Below are positions 1 through 9,766 of a stretch of DNA of 64,000 nt, piece after piece (the stretch's first letter is position 1; each line of letters opens with the position of its first letter). The stretch covers positions 62,001 through 126,000 of the forward strand of contig NZ_QVAI01000017.1 in assembly GCF_003427025.1 (NCBI RefSeq). Reading direction: 5' to 3'. Below the pieces are notes generated by a model. That model did no database searches. It worked only from the letters and a program-made list of their open reading frames with translations, and was not told the DNA's origin. This DNA is from Jiangella endophytica (GTDB taxonomy: Bacteria; Actinomycetota; Actinomycetes; Jiangellales; Jiangellaceae). The translations under genes and the position numbers were made by a program.

Positions 1-2
1 TG

Positions 3-584
3 GCCGCCGACGGGTACGTGGTGCGGGCGCTGGACCAGGCGCCGTCGACGGCGGACGCGGCCGGCGCCGCCGTGGCCGCGGTGCTCACCGACACCGGGCT
101 GCCGCGGCCCTACGTGCTGGCCGGGTCCGACACCGGCGCGGTGCTCGCGCTGGCGGTGGCCGGGCCGGTCGGCGCCGACGCCGTCATCGTGGCCGGATAT
201 CCGGTGATCGCGGGGTTCGACGCGGCCTCGGTGGACGCCGAGATCGAGGCGCGCACGTCCTGCCCGGTGCACGCCGGCCGGTTGCGCGACGACCCCCGGT
301 TCACCGCCGACGCGCTGGACGGCCCGGTGCCCGACGGCGCCGTCCTGGGCGACGTGGCGATCCCGGTGCTCGCGCTGCACGGCGACGCCGACGCCGTCAG
401 CCCCTACCCCGCCGCCCGGGACGCGCTGTCCGCCGTCGCCGGCCTCGTCCTGGTGACCCTGGCGGGCGGCCGGCACGACGCGTTCAACGACCGGTCACAT
501 CGCACCGCCGCCGCCCACGTCGTGCTGTTCCTCGAAGACCTGCGCGCCGGCGCCGCCGTCGCAGCCTCCGAGCGCCTGGACTGA
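3..584 (+). CDS. alpha/beta hydrolase, 5'-truncated by window edge
   Basis: The reading frame is open from the first bases, so the true start lies upstream. About 190 residues of an alpha/beta-hydrolase core are visible. The nucleophile elbow reads LAGSDTGAVLA, which places Asp rather than Ser at the central position of G-x-Nuc-x-G. The acid loop is ALHGDADAVSP and the histidine loop is GGRHDAFND. An Asp nucleophile is known in haloalkane dehalogenases and epoxide hydrolases, but the overall sequence does not identify either. The gene lies 19 bp before a flavin reductase gene and may share its transcript. The substrate is unknown. Confidence 0.75.
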   Translation, partial: AADGYVVRALDQAPSTADAAGAAVAAVLTDTGLPRPYVLAGSDTGAVLALAVAGPVGADAVIVAGYPVIAGFDAASVDAEIEARTSCPVHAGRLRDDPRFTADALDGPVPDGAVLGDVAIPVLALHGDADAVSPYPAARDALSAVAGLVLVTLAGGRHDAFNDRSHRTAAAHVVLFLEDLRAGAAVAASERLD

Positions 585-603
585 ACCACCCCGAGGAGGA
601 CCC

Positions 604-1113
604 ATGTCCGTCAGCACCGACACCTTCCGCAGCGTCTTCCGCCGGTACGCGACCGGGGTCGTGGTCATCACGGCCTCGGCCGGTGGACGGCCCGCCGGGC
701 TGACCGCGACCTCACTGGCGTCGGTGTCGCTCGACCCGCCGCTGCTGTCGTTCGCGGTGTCGGCGACGGCGTCGGCCTGGCCGGCGTTCGCGGCGGCCGG
801 CTCGATCGTGGTCAACTTCCTCGACGCCGGCCAGGATCACATCGCGACGCGGTTCGCCACCAGCGGCATCGACCGGTTCGCCGCGCCGACGGCATGGTCG
901 CGGCTGGCGTCGGGCGAGCCGGTACTCGACGACGCGCCCAGCCACGTGCGGGCGCAGGTGACGCACCGGCTGCCGGTGGGCGACCACGTCATCGTCGTGG
1001 CGCGGGTGGTCGACGCGGCAGTGACGGCCGCGCCGGCCGCCGCCCCGCTGGTCTACCACGCCGGCGCGTACGGCACCGTGGCCAGTCAGGCGGCGGCCAG
1101 CACCCGGACGTGA
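604..1113 (+). CDS. flavin reductase family protein (HpaC/DIM6-NTAB type)
   Basis: A 169-residue protein of typical length for FMN-binding split-barrel flavin reductases. These reduce FMN or FAD with NAD(P)H and pass free reduced flavin to a two-component monooxygenase. The flavin-binding stretch GLTATSLASVSLDPPL is at about residues 32-47. The GDHVIVVARVVDA strand and the terminal PLVYHAGAYG motif also fit the family. The ATG is preceded by GAGGAGG at good spacing. It directly follows the alpha/beta hydrolase. No monooxygenase partner is visible, so one may lie upstream of the window. Its 3' end overlaps the convergent PIN gene by 28 bp. Confidence 0.88.
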   Translation: MSVSTDTFRSVFRRYATGVVVITASAGGRPAGLTATSLASVSLDPPLLSFAVSATASAWPAFAAAGSIVVNFLDAGQDHIATRFATSGIDRFAAPTAWSRLASGEPVLDDAPSHVRAQVTHRLPVGDHVIVVARVVDAAVTAAPAAAPLVYHAGAYGTVASQAAASTRT

Positions 1114-1517
1114 CCCTGGGCGCCGTAGTCGAGCAGCGCGCGATCGGCGGTGATCAGGGTGGCGTTCAGGCCGCGTGCGGTGGCGACGATCATCCGGTCG
1201 GCGGGATCGCGCGGGAGCTCGCCGGGCAGCCGGGTACTGGCGACGGAGATCTCCGGCGCCAGCGGGACGATGTGCAGCGCGGGATGGGTGGCGACGAGCT
1301 CGACCCAGGTGCCGATGTCGCGGTAGAGCTGCAGCCGCCCCTTCGCCGCAAGCATGGACACCTCCCACAGGCTGATCGCCGAGAGCTCGGCGCCGTGCTC
1401 GTACGACGCATTGGTGATGACCTGCCGGATCTCGCGGGACAGCCGCTCGTCACCGGCGAGCATCCACACCAGCACGTGCGTGTCGAGCACGACGTGGGTC
1501 TTGCCCTCCTCGATCAC
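1086..1517 (-). CDS. PIN-domain toxin (type II toxin-antitoxin)
   Basis: A 143-residue PIN-fold protein, probably an RNase toxin of the VapC type. The acidic residues of the metal site are visible: Asp12 (VVLDTHVLVWML), Glu52 (LWEVSML), Asp104/Asp107 (RDPADRMIVATA) and Asp125 (LITADRALL). The GTG start was chosen because it overlaps the stop of the upstream antitoxin in a GTGA arrangement, which implies translational coupling. An in-frame extension upstream exists, but it would read through the antitoxin gene out of frame and has no family match. The 3' end runs into the convergent flavin reductase gene. Confidence 0.87.
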   Translation of the reverse strand: MIEEGKTHVVLDTHVLVWMLAGDERLSREIRQVITNASYEHGAELSAISLWEVSMLAAKGRLQLYRDIGTWVELVATHPALHIVPLAPEISVASTRLPGELPRDPADRMIVATARGLNATLITADRALLDYGAQGHVRVLAAA

Positions 1518-1762
1518 CGCCCGGCGTCCCACTCCTCGTCGACGGGCGCGACGAGATCGTCGTAGCGGCCGATCGACCCGGCCAGAGCGCCGAACAGCGG
1601 CGCCGGCGGGGCGACCGGGACCAGCATGGCCACCGGGTGGCCCCGCTTGGTGACCGTGATCGGCTGCCGGGTCCGCGCGACCTCGTCGAGCAGTTGCAGG
1701 CACACCGCCTTGAACCGTCCGGCGGCGATCTCAGTACCCGAGGGCTCCGTGGTCATCGACAT
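1514..1762 (-). CDS. Phd/YefM-type antitoxin
   Basis: About 82 residues. The N-terminal part (EIAAGRFKAVCLQLLDEVARTRQPITVTKRGHPVAMLVPV) is the Phd/YefM DNA-binding fold, with the typical TKRGxPVAxLVP strand. The C-terminal acidic tail should wrap and neutralise the PIN toxin encoded next. The start used is ATG at 1762 (MSMTTEPSG); ATG at 1756 is possible. Stop and toxin start overlap (GTGA). Upstream, three TGACCA repeats lie within 32 bp of the start, suitable for autorepression by the antitoxin or the complex. Confidence 0.83.
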   Translation of the reverse strand: MSMTTEPSGTEIAAGRFKAVCLQLLDEVARTRQPITVTKRGHPVAMLVPVAPPAPLFGALAGSIGRYDDLVAPVDEEWDAGR

Positions 1763-1802
1763 GCCGTCATGGTCACACGACCTGGTCATCTGGTCAAAGC
1801 GA
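1763..1802 (-). promoter_or_regulatory. candidate toxin-antitoxin promoter/operator
   Basis: Read on the minus strand, TTGACC is followed after 17 bases by GACCAT, 6 bases before the antitoxin ATG. The element contains three TGACCA copies. A promoter overlapped by a repeated operator fits antitoxin autoregulation. The -10 match is weak and the assignment is inference. Confidence 0.35.
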
Positions 1803-1806
1803 CGCG

Positions 1807-3372
1807 TCAGCAGGCCTTGACCCACGAGCACTCGACGTCGTCGGGCAGCTCGACGGCGGGGATGTCCGCGCTGGTCACGCGGGCAGCAGCGTCCGCCGAG
1901 TGCGCGGCCAGCCGGACGGCGACGCGGTCCTCCAGGTCGCTCGGCTTGCCGCTGAGGTAGTCGTTGAACACGACCGAGAAGACCAGCCGCCGGCCGTCGG
2001 CGTCGTCGACGTAACCCGACAGCGCCGACGCGCCGGTCAGCGAGCCGGTCTTGGCGTGCACGTTGCCGGCGGCGGGGGTGCCGGCCATCCGCGAGCGCAG
2101 GGTGCCGCCGACCAGGCGATCGGACACGCCGGCGATCGGCAGCGCGTCGTACCAGACGTCGAACCAGGGCCGGTCCTGCGCGGCGACCAGCAGGTCGGCC
2201 AGCTCGGCGGCCGGGATCAGGTTGCGCCGCGACAGCCCGGAGCCGTCGCGGTTGGCGACGGTGGCGGTGTCGACGCCGTAGCCGGCGAGGCCGTCGCGCA
2301 GCACCGCCAGCCCGGCGGCCCAGGTCCCCTCGCCGGCGACCTCACGGCCCATCGCCTTGATCAGCACCTCGGCGTGGCCGTTGTTGCTGAGCTTGAGGAA
2401 CGGCACCAGCAGCTCGCTCAGCGGCATCGACTCGTGCTCGGCGAGCACGGTGGCGCCGGACGGGGTCGCGCCGCGGCCGGTCCCGCCGGCGACCCGCACA
2501 CCCTCCGCGGCCAGCGCTTTGACGAACACGTCGGCGGCGTAGTCGGCCGGCTCCTCGACGCTGGCCCACTCGCTCGCGCCGCTGCCGCCGGCCGCGACGG
2601 TGCCGGAGACGACGATGCGGTCGCTGCCGTGTTCACGCTCGACGGAGACGTCGGTGGCGGTGCCGGTGGTGGCCTCGTTGACGATGGTGACCGCGTCGGT
2701 GTGCGGGGTCAGGGTGACGACCGCGGGGCTGCCCGCCTGGGCGGCCGGATCGACGTTGACGATGACCGTGCCGGCGTCGTAGTCGGTGTCGGGCGCCACG
2801 GTGAGCGCGGAGACCGGCGCGGCGTAGTAGTACGGCTCGTCGTCCCAGGCCCAGTCGTTGCCGAGCCGGACGTCGTCGAACCAGGTGTCGTCGGCCAGCA
2901 CCCGCCCGGACACCACGCGGACACCGCCGGCGGCCAGCTCCTTCGCGAGCTCCGCGTAGTCCGACGCCAGCAGCGTCGGGTCGCCGGTGCCGCGCAGGTA
3001 CACGTCGCCGCGCAATACGGAGCCGGCGGGCCGGGCCGTCGTCGCGACGGTGGTCGCGAACGTGTGGTCCGGTCCGAGGACGTCCAGCGCGACCGCCGAC
3101 GTCAGCAGCTTCTCGTTCGACGCCGGCATCAGCCGTTGGGCGCCGTCGTGCTCGTAGAGCGTCTCGCCGGTCGCGGCGTCGCGCACGACGACCGACGCCT
3201 GGCCGCCGTCCAGACGCGGATCGGCGAGGATCGCGTCGAGGTCGGCGGTCAGGGCGTCATCGGCCGGAGCCGCATCAGGCTCCGCCGCCAGCAGGTGTGA
3301 GGCGACGTTCCCCGTCACGACCAGCGCGGTGGCGCCGGCCGTGACGGCCAGGGTGCGGGTCCAGCTGGCCAT
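1807..3372 (-). CDS. dacB: D-alanyl-D-alanine carboxypeptidase/endopeptidase, PBP4 type
   Basis: 521 residues. PBP4-type DD-peptidases cleave D-Ala-D-Ala or cross-links in peptidoglycan outside the membrane. A signal peptide or signal anchor covers residues 1-30. The three active-site motifs are present: SxxK as SNEK at 85-88, SxN as SNN in LKLSNNGHAEV, and KTG as HAKTGSLTG near the C-terminus. The long insert between motifs 1 and 2 is typical of class C PBPs. The ATG start follows GAGGAG. The gene lies 70 bp downstream of leuA with its own promoter-like sequence in the gap, so it is probably not simply part of a leuA operon. Confidence 0.92.
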   Translation of the reverse strand: MASWTRTLAVTAGATALVVTGNVASHLLAAEPDAAPADDALTADLDAILADPRLDGGQASVVVRDAATGETLYEHDGAQRLMPASNEKLLTSAVALDVLGPDHTFATTVATTARPAGSVLRGDVYLRGTGDPTLLASDYAELAKELAAGGVRVVSGRVLADDTWFDDVRLGNDWAWDDEPYYYAAPVSALTVAPDTDYDAGTVIVNVDPAAQAGSPAVVTLTPHTDAVTIVNEATTGTATDVSVEREHGSDRIVVSGTVAAGGSGASEWASVEEPADYAADVFVKALAAEGVRVAGGTGRGATPSGATVLAEHESMPLSELLVPFLKLSNNGHAEVLIKAMGREVAGEGTWAAGLAVLRDGLAGYGVDTATVANRDGSGLSRRNLIPAAELADLLVAAQDRPWFDVWYDALPIAGVSDRLVGGTLRSRMAGTPAAGNVHAKTGSLTGASALSGYVDDADGRRLVFSVVFNDYLSGKPSDLEDRVAVRLAAHSADAAARVTSADIPAVELPDDVECSWVKAC

Positions 3373-3417
3373 CGAGGGCTCCTCGGTATCGGGGGATGAT
3401 CGATCCGGAGAGCGAAG

Positions 3418-5310
<1,893 letters not shown>

Positions 5311-5318
5311 GAAGAGAG

Positions 5319-5324
5319 ACTCTA
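5319..5324 (-). promoter_or_regulatory. -10 box of the leuA leader transcript
   Basis: TAGAGT on the minus strand, ending 8 bases before the leader-peptide ATG. The transcript would start at or next to that ATG. No good -35 box is recognisable at 17-18 bases. It lies between the era stop and the leader, so leuA should be transcribed independently of era. Confidence 0.5.
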
Positions 5325-5365
5325 GCACTGGCCGCCGTGGCCCGGTCTCTCCCACCCTCGCTCGG

Positions 5366-6334
5366 TCAGAAGCCCAGCCGGCCCAGCTGCTTGGGGTCGC
5401 GCTGCCAGTCCTTGGCCACCTTGACGTGCAGGTCGAGGTACACCGGCGTGCCGAGCAGCCGCTCGATCTGCGTCCGCGCCTTGGTGCCGACGTCGCGCAG
5501 CCGGGCGCCCTTGCGGCCGATGACGATCGCCTTCTGGCTGTCGCGCTCGACGTAGAGGCTGGCGTGGATGTCTAGCAGCGGCCGGTCCTCGGGACGGTCC
5601 TCGCGCGGGATCATCTCCTCGACGACGACGGCGATGGAGTGCGGCAGCTCGTCGCGGACGCCTTCGAGCGCGGCCTCGCGGACCAGCTCGGCGATCAGCG
5701 TCTCCTCCGGCTCGTCGGTCAGCTCGCCGTCGGGGTACAGCGGCGGACCCTCGGGCAGCTGGGCCAGCAGCAGCTCGGTGAGCAGCCCGACGCGGTCGGC
5801 GCCGGCCGAGGCACGCTTCCCAGCCGAGGGCGCAAGTCGTTCCGTCGCCGACACGGGGACGACGTCGGCCCACTCGATGCCGGCCTCGGCACCGAGCTCG
5901 GCGACGGCCGTCAGCTGCTCGGCCAGCCGCCCGGCGCTGACGAGGTCGGACTTCGTGACGACGGCCAGCTTCGGCGTCCGCTTGAGCGCGGCCAGCTCGC
6001 CGGCGATGAAGCGGTCTCCCGGCCCGATGGTCTCGTTGGCCGGCACGCACAGCCCGATGACGTCGACCTCGGCCCACGTGGTGCGGACGAGGTCGTTGAG
6101 CCGCTGGCCCAGCAGCGTCCGCGGCCGGTGCAGCCCGGGGGTGTCGACGATGATCAGCTGGCCGTCGGGCCGGTGCACGATGCCGCGGATGGCGTGCCGG
6201 GTGGTCTGCGGCCGGTTCGAGGTGATCGCGATCTTCTCGCCGACCACGGCGTTGGTCAGGGTCGACTTGCCCGCATTGGGCCGCCCGACGAAGCAGGCGA
6301 AGCCCGAACGGAAGCCCTCGTAGTCACCGATCAC
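5366..6334 (-). CDS. era: GTPase Era
   Basis: 322 residues. Era binds the 3' end of 16S rRNA and is needed for 30S subunit maturation. G motifs: G1 GRPNAGKST (17-25), G2 around NRPQTTRH, G3 DTPG (65-68), G4 TKSD (128-131). The C-terminal KH domain includes VIGRKGARLRDVG, the RNA-binding loop. The GTG start gives a slightly short N-terminus, normal for actinobacteria. A low-complexity segment around residues 150-180 (APSAGKRASAGADR) is an insertion relative to short Eras. Confidence 0.95.
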   Translation of the reverse strand: MIGDYEGFRSGFACFVGRPNAGKSTLTNAVVGEKIAITSNRPQTTRHAIRGIVHRPDGQLIIVDTPGLHRPRTLLGQRLNDLVRTTWAEVDVIGLCVPANETIGPGDRFIAGELAALKRTPKLAVVTKSDLVSAGRLAEQLTAVAELGAEAGIEWADVVPVSATERLAPSAGKRASAGADRVGLLTELLLAQLPEGPPLYPDGELTDEPEETLIAELVREAALEGVRDELPHSIAVVVEEMIPREDRPEDRPLLDIHASLYVERDSQKAIVIGRKGARLRDVGTKARTQIERLLGTPVYLDLHVKVAKDWQRDPKQLGRLGF

Positions 6335-6375
6335 GGTGTCGAGTCTCCCACCTCGGGCGCCGCCCCGTCGCCGAG

Positions 6376-6411
6376 TTGTACATTCGTACTAGTTTTTTGG
6401 TACAGTCGTAC
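6376..6411 (+). promoter_or_regulatory. double operator/promoter of the SMR-TetR operon
   Basis: Two copies of GTACAnTCGTAC (GTACATTCGTAC at 6378-6389, GTACAGTCGTAC at 6400-6411) lie 22 bp apart start to start, two helical turns. Each is a GTAC-N4-GTAC dyad. TTGTAC (6376) and TACAGT (6401) could be -35 and -10 with a 19-base spacer. The TetR protein encoded two genes downstream is the obvious candidate ligand; this is inference from position. Confidence 0.6.
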
Positions 6412-6439
6412 AGGAATTCGGGTGTGACAGGAGGACACC

Positions 6440-6766
6440 ATGGCGTGGCTCTACGTGATCGTCGGCGGGCTGTTCGAGACGGCCTTCGCGGTCTCGCTCA
6501 AGGAGTCGAACGGGTTCACTCGGCTCTGGCCGAGCATCAGCTTCGCCGTCACCGTCGTCATCAGCATGCTGCTGCTCGGCCTCGGCCTGCGCGAGCTGCC
6601 GGTCGGCACGGCGTACGCCGTCTGGACCGGCATCGGCGCGGCCGGCACGGCGATCGTCGGCATGCTGTTCTTCGACGACCCGGCGACGTTCTTGCGCATC
6701 GCGGCCATCGGGCTCATCGTGTCTGGCGTGATCCTGCTGAACCTCGCCGGCGGCGGCGCGCACTGA
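6440..6766 (+). CDS. sugE: SMR family exporter, SugE/Gdx-like
   Basis: 108 residues, four predicted TM helices, the canonical size for small multidrug resistance dimers. The first helix carries the essential Glu in GLFETAFAVSLKESNGFTRLWPS. The central LPVGTAYAVWTGIGAAGTAIVGM is the SMR signature. The LKxSxGFTR loop resembles SugE/Gdx guanidinium exporters more than EmrE-type drug exporters; the substrate is inferred from similarity only. AGGAGG precedes the ATG. Its stop overlaps the start of the TetR gene by one base (TGATG). No guanidine riboswitch is recognisable; the 5' region carries a protein operator instead. Confidence 0.85.
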   Translation: MAWLYVIVGGLFETAFAVSLKESNGFTRLWPSISFAVTVVISMLLLGLGLRELPVGTAYAVWTGIGAAGTAIVGMLFFDDPATFLRIAAIGLIVSGVILLNLAGGGAH

Positions 6767-7335
6767 TGGCCACGGCGAAGGGCGAACAACGGCGCGCCGC
6801 CCTGGTCCGCGCCGCGGCCGACCTGCTGCAGAGCGGCGGGCTGGAGGCGGTGAGCCATCGTGGGGTGGCGGGTCGGGCGGGCGTGCCCCTGGGGGCCACG
6901 ACGTACTACTTCGCCGATCTGACGGAGCTGCGCCGGGCCGCCGTCGAGACCCTCGCCGACGACGACGCCGCCCGCATGTCCGCCGCCGTCGACGCGCTGT
7001 CGGCCCGGCGCCGGGGCGCGGCCGCGGTGGCCCGGATGATCGCCACCCTGCTCACGCCGGACGAGTACGGCGCGCTGGTCGCGTGGTACGAGCGGTACGT
7101 GCTGGCCGCCCGCGAGCCGCTGTTCGCGGCGGCCGCGCGGCGCTCCAACGCGGCGGCGCGCGAGAGCGTGGCGGCGGTGCTGGAGCGTTCCGGACTGGCG
7201 GCCGGAGTCCCGCCGCACGTCGTCCTCGCCGTGGTCGACGGCGCGGTGCTCGGCGCCCTCGCCGACGGTGCCGGCCTGACAGACGTGCGCGCCGCCGCCG
7301 CCGACGCGCTCACCGCCGTGCTCGACCACCCCTGA
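6766..7335 (+). CDS. TetR family regulator of the SMR exporter
   Basis: 189 residues with an N-terminal TetR helix-turn-helix (residues about 8-55: LVRAAADLLQSGGLEAVSHRGVAGRAGVPLGATTYYFADLTEL). The C-terminal helical domain is variable and should bind the inducer. The ATG overlaps the SMR stop (TGATG), so the two are translationally coupled. The double operator in front of the SMR gene is the likely target, giving autoregulated efflux. Confidence 0.88.
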   Translation: MATAKGEQRRAALVRAAADLLQSGGLEAVSHRGVAGRAGVPLGATTYYFADLTELRRAAVETLADDDAARMSAAVDALSARRRGAAAVARMIATLLTPDEYGALVAWYERYVLAAREPLFAAAARRSNAAARESVAAVLERSGLAAGVPPHVVLAVVDGAVLGALADGAGLTDVRAAAADALTAVLDHP

Positions 7336-7397
7336 CCGACGCGTCACAGGGCGAGCTGCTCGCCGGACGACGGCCCGGTTCGCGCGGAGTACAGAAC

Positions 7398-7433
7398 GAC
7401 GCCGGCCCGGGGCGTGAACCCTGGGCCGGCGTC
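7398..7433. terminator. bidirectional terminator hairpin
   Basis: GACGCCGGCCCGGGG and CCCTGGGCCGGCGTC form a near-perfect stem with a short loop between the convergent TetR and zinc-ribbon genes. There is no long T-run, as is common for actinobacterial terminators. Position and strength support termination from both sides. Confidence 0.7.
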
Positions 7434-7458
7434 GGTGTGTGTTCGGTGTGTGTTCTGC

Positions 7459-9645
7459 TCAGCGACCGCCGCGGCGGCGCAGGGCCTCGTCGATCTCCGG
7501 GTCGCCGAGCTGGCTCAGCCAGGTCAGCAGCTCAGGGTAGGTCGACGGGTTGGCGGCGACGTACTTGCGCAGCCCCGGTTCCTGCGCCGCGATGTCGGCC
7601 AGCGTCTGCAACGGCGTGTTGGGGTCGAGCGCGGTGCGAGCGTCGAACCCGGGGGTGTCGCCGACGGCCGGCTGGTCGACCCGGGTGGCCGGCTCGACGC
7701 GCGGCTGGTCGACGCGGGTGGCGGTGTCGTCGGCGGCCGGCTGGTCGACGGCCAGGCCGCTGATCGGGCCGGGCTTGGCCTCGCTGAGCAGGCCCTCCTG
7801 CCCGCCGGCCGGAGCGCCGGTGACGGTCTTCGCGTCGTCAGCGGGCACGGCCGGGCTGGCCGGCACCTCGTCGTCCTTCGCCTTGGTGGCGTCGGCCGCC
7901 TGCGGCTCGGCCTGCGCCGCCTGGGTCTCGGCCTCCGCCTTGGCGTCGGCCGCCTCTGCCTTGGCCTCCGCCGCCTGGGTCTCGGCCTCCGCCTTGGCCT
8001 CGCCCGCCTGCGTCTTCGCCTCGGCCGCCTGGGTCTTGGCGTCGGCCTCGGCCTCCGCGGCCCGCGCCTTGGCCTCCGCCTTGGCGGCGGCCTTGGACTC
8101 AGCCTTGGACTCGGCCGGACGGGCTGCCGCGGCGCCGGCGGCCGCGGCGGCGGCACCGGTCGCGACCCCGCTTCCCGCGGGTGCCGAGGTCGTCGAGCCG
8201 CCGCCGTTGCCCGGCAGGACGCTGCCGAGGCTGAGCTGGTTGGCGCCGATGGGGCCGTACTCGGCACGGACCGACGGCGGCGCCGTCAGCACCACGAACA
8301 GCGCCACCCCGAACCACCACAGCACGCTGATGATCGTGGCGTCGGCGATGGCGACGGTCGCGTCGTCGGAGGCGCCCAGGATCGCGGCGATGACGATGCC
8401 CAGCAGGATGAACACACCGCCGGCCACGACCGCGATGGCGCGGCCCGCGTTGGCGTCGCGAAGCAGCGCGTTGCGGCCGACCAACGCCGCCAGCACCAGG
8501 ATCAGCATGAGCACCAGCACCACGATGGCCAGCCCGCGAGCCTCCTCGCTGCCGATGATCTGCAGGACGTACAGCACCACGCCGACGGCGGCGACCACCA
8601 TCGTCAGCTCGAGGATCCGGCGGCCGACACCGGACCAGAAGGCGGCGCCGGGGGCCTGCTTGTACTGCGGCCGGAGCCCGGGCGCGGCCGCCGCGACGGC
8701 GATGGCCGGGATGAGGATGAGCTGCGGGCCGTAGGTGCTCAGGCTCCAGGAGTCCCTCATGGTGCCCTCGGCGCCGAGCTGCCACACGCCGACGAACAGC
8801 GAGACCACCCCGACCAGCAGCAGCACGTCGCGCCAGGCGGCGTCGCCGCGGAGCACGCCCAGCAACGGCAGCACGGCCAGCGCCAGGAAGAACAGCATCG
8901 AGACGATGAGGTACGCGACGATCTCCCACTCTTGGCCCTCGGCGGCGTCGGTGAGGAACGTGATGATGCTGACGACGGTCAGCAGCGCGAACAGCCCGCC
9001 GGTGCCGAGCGTGGCCCAGCGCCACACCTGGCCGTCGCCGGACGGCGACTGCTCGGCCTCGCGGCCCTGAGCCGCGAGCAGCGCGCCGGCCAGCCCGAAC
9101 GCCATCCCGACGCCCACGCCGTCGCCGCGGTTCTCGCCGACGTAGCCGAGCACCAGTGTGATCAGCACGACCACGACGTACGGCGCATTGGCGGCGAGCC
9201 GGGCCAGCCGCAGCTCCGCGGTGCCCCACGACGCCGGCAGCACGCCGCCGCGCTTGAGGTACGGCAGCGACAGCGAGATGACGGACAGCAGCGTCACCAA
9301 GATGACGTAGACCTTGCCGGTCACCGTGTCGGAGAGGTCCCACGGCATGCCGAACGAGACGAGCAGGAGCACCAGCGCGACGACGTCGCGGACGTAGTCG
9401 AGCACCGGGATGTCCGCGAACGGATTGCGCGCAGCGCCACCCGGGGCCGCCGCTGCGGCGGGTGCTGCGGGACCACCCGCCACCGGGCCGGCGCCACCGG
9501 CGGCCGGGCCGGCGCCACCCGCGGCCGGCCCGGCCTGAGCCTGGCCCGCCCGCGGCGCCGCGGCGTCCGCCGTCAAGGGGGCGCCGCAGTTGCCGCAGTA
9601 GGCCGAGCCAGTGGCCGGCGCCCCGCAGTTGCTGCAGAAGTTCAT
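7459..9645 (-). CDS. zinc-ribbon multi-TM protein with Ala/Glu/Lys repeat segment and LRV-like C-terminus
   Basis: 728 residues from the ATG giving MNFCSNCGAPATG. Order of parts: a zinc ribbon (Cys4, Cys7, Cys17, Cys20); a Gly/Ala/Pro linker; about a dozen hydrophobic helices between roughly residues 80 and 500; a charged AEAKAEA-type low-complexity stretch of about 90 residues that could form a coiled coil; and a C-terminal block (LADIAAQEPGLRKYVAANPSTY, then LGDPEIDEALRRR) like variant leucine-rich repeats. Such proteins occur in actinobacteria without an assigned function. The in-frame upstream extension is less likely because it would precede the zinc ribbon with unrelated sequence. Confidence 0.82.
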   Translation of the reverse strand: MNFCSNCGAPATGSAYCGNCGAPLTADAAAPRAGQAQAGPAAGGAGPAAGGAGPVAGGPAAPAAAAAPGGAARNPFADIPVLDYVRDVVALVLLLVSFGMPWDLSDTVTGKVYVILVTLLSVISLSLPYLKRGGVLPASWGTAELRLARLAANAPYVVVVLITLVLGYVGENRGDGVGVGMAFGLAGALLAAQGREAEQSPSGDGQVWRWATLGTGGLFALLTVVSIITFLTDAAEGQEWEIVAYLIVSMLFFLALAVLPLLGVLRGDAAWRDVLLLVGVVSLFVGVWQLGAEGTMRDSWSLSTYGPQLILIPAIAVAAAAPGLRPQYKQAPGAAFWSGVGRRILELTMVVAAVGVVLYVLQIIGSEEARGLAIVVLVLMLILVLAALVGRNALLRDANAGRAIAVVAGGVFILLGIVIAAILGASDDATVAIADATIISVLWWFGVALFVVLTAPPSVRAEYGPIGANQLSLGSVLPGNGGGSTTSAPAGSGVATGAAAAAAGAAAARPAESKAESKAAAKAEAKARAAEAEADAKTQAAEAKTQAGEAKAEAETQAAEAKAEAADAKAEAETQAAQAEPQAADATKAKDDEVPASPAVPADDAKTVTGAPAGGQEGLLSEAKPGPISGLAVDQPAADDTATRVDQPRVEPATRVDQPAVGDTPGFDARTALDPNTPLQTLADIAAQEPGLRKYVAANPSTYPELLTWLSQLGDPEIDEALRRRGGR

Positions 9646-9766
9646 TCGTCTCTCCGTCTCGGTCGGTCGCTTCGGAGGGTCACGCGTGGGCAGCGCCGCA
9701 CTCCCGGAGCGCCTGATGTGCCGGACTCTCGAACGGCCGCACGTTAGCGCACTCGGATGCTGATGG

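Noticed and set aside
6335-6439. Guanidine riboswitch before the SugE-like gene
   Set aside because: No guanidine aptamer stems are recognisable in the 105 bp; repeated protein-type dyads are present instead.
7414-9747. 777-codon plus-strand open frame opposite the zinc-ribbon gene
   Set aside because: Antisense shadow; the minus strand encodes the zinc ribbon and TM helices with proper start and codon pattern.
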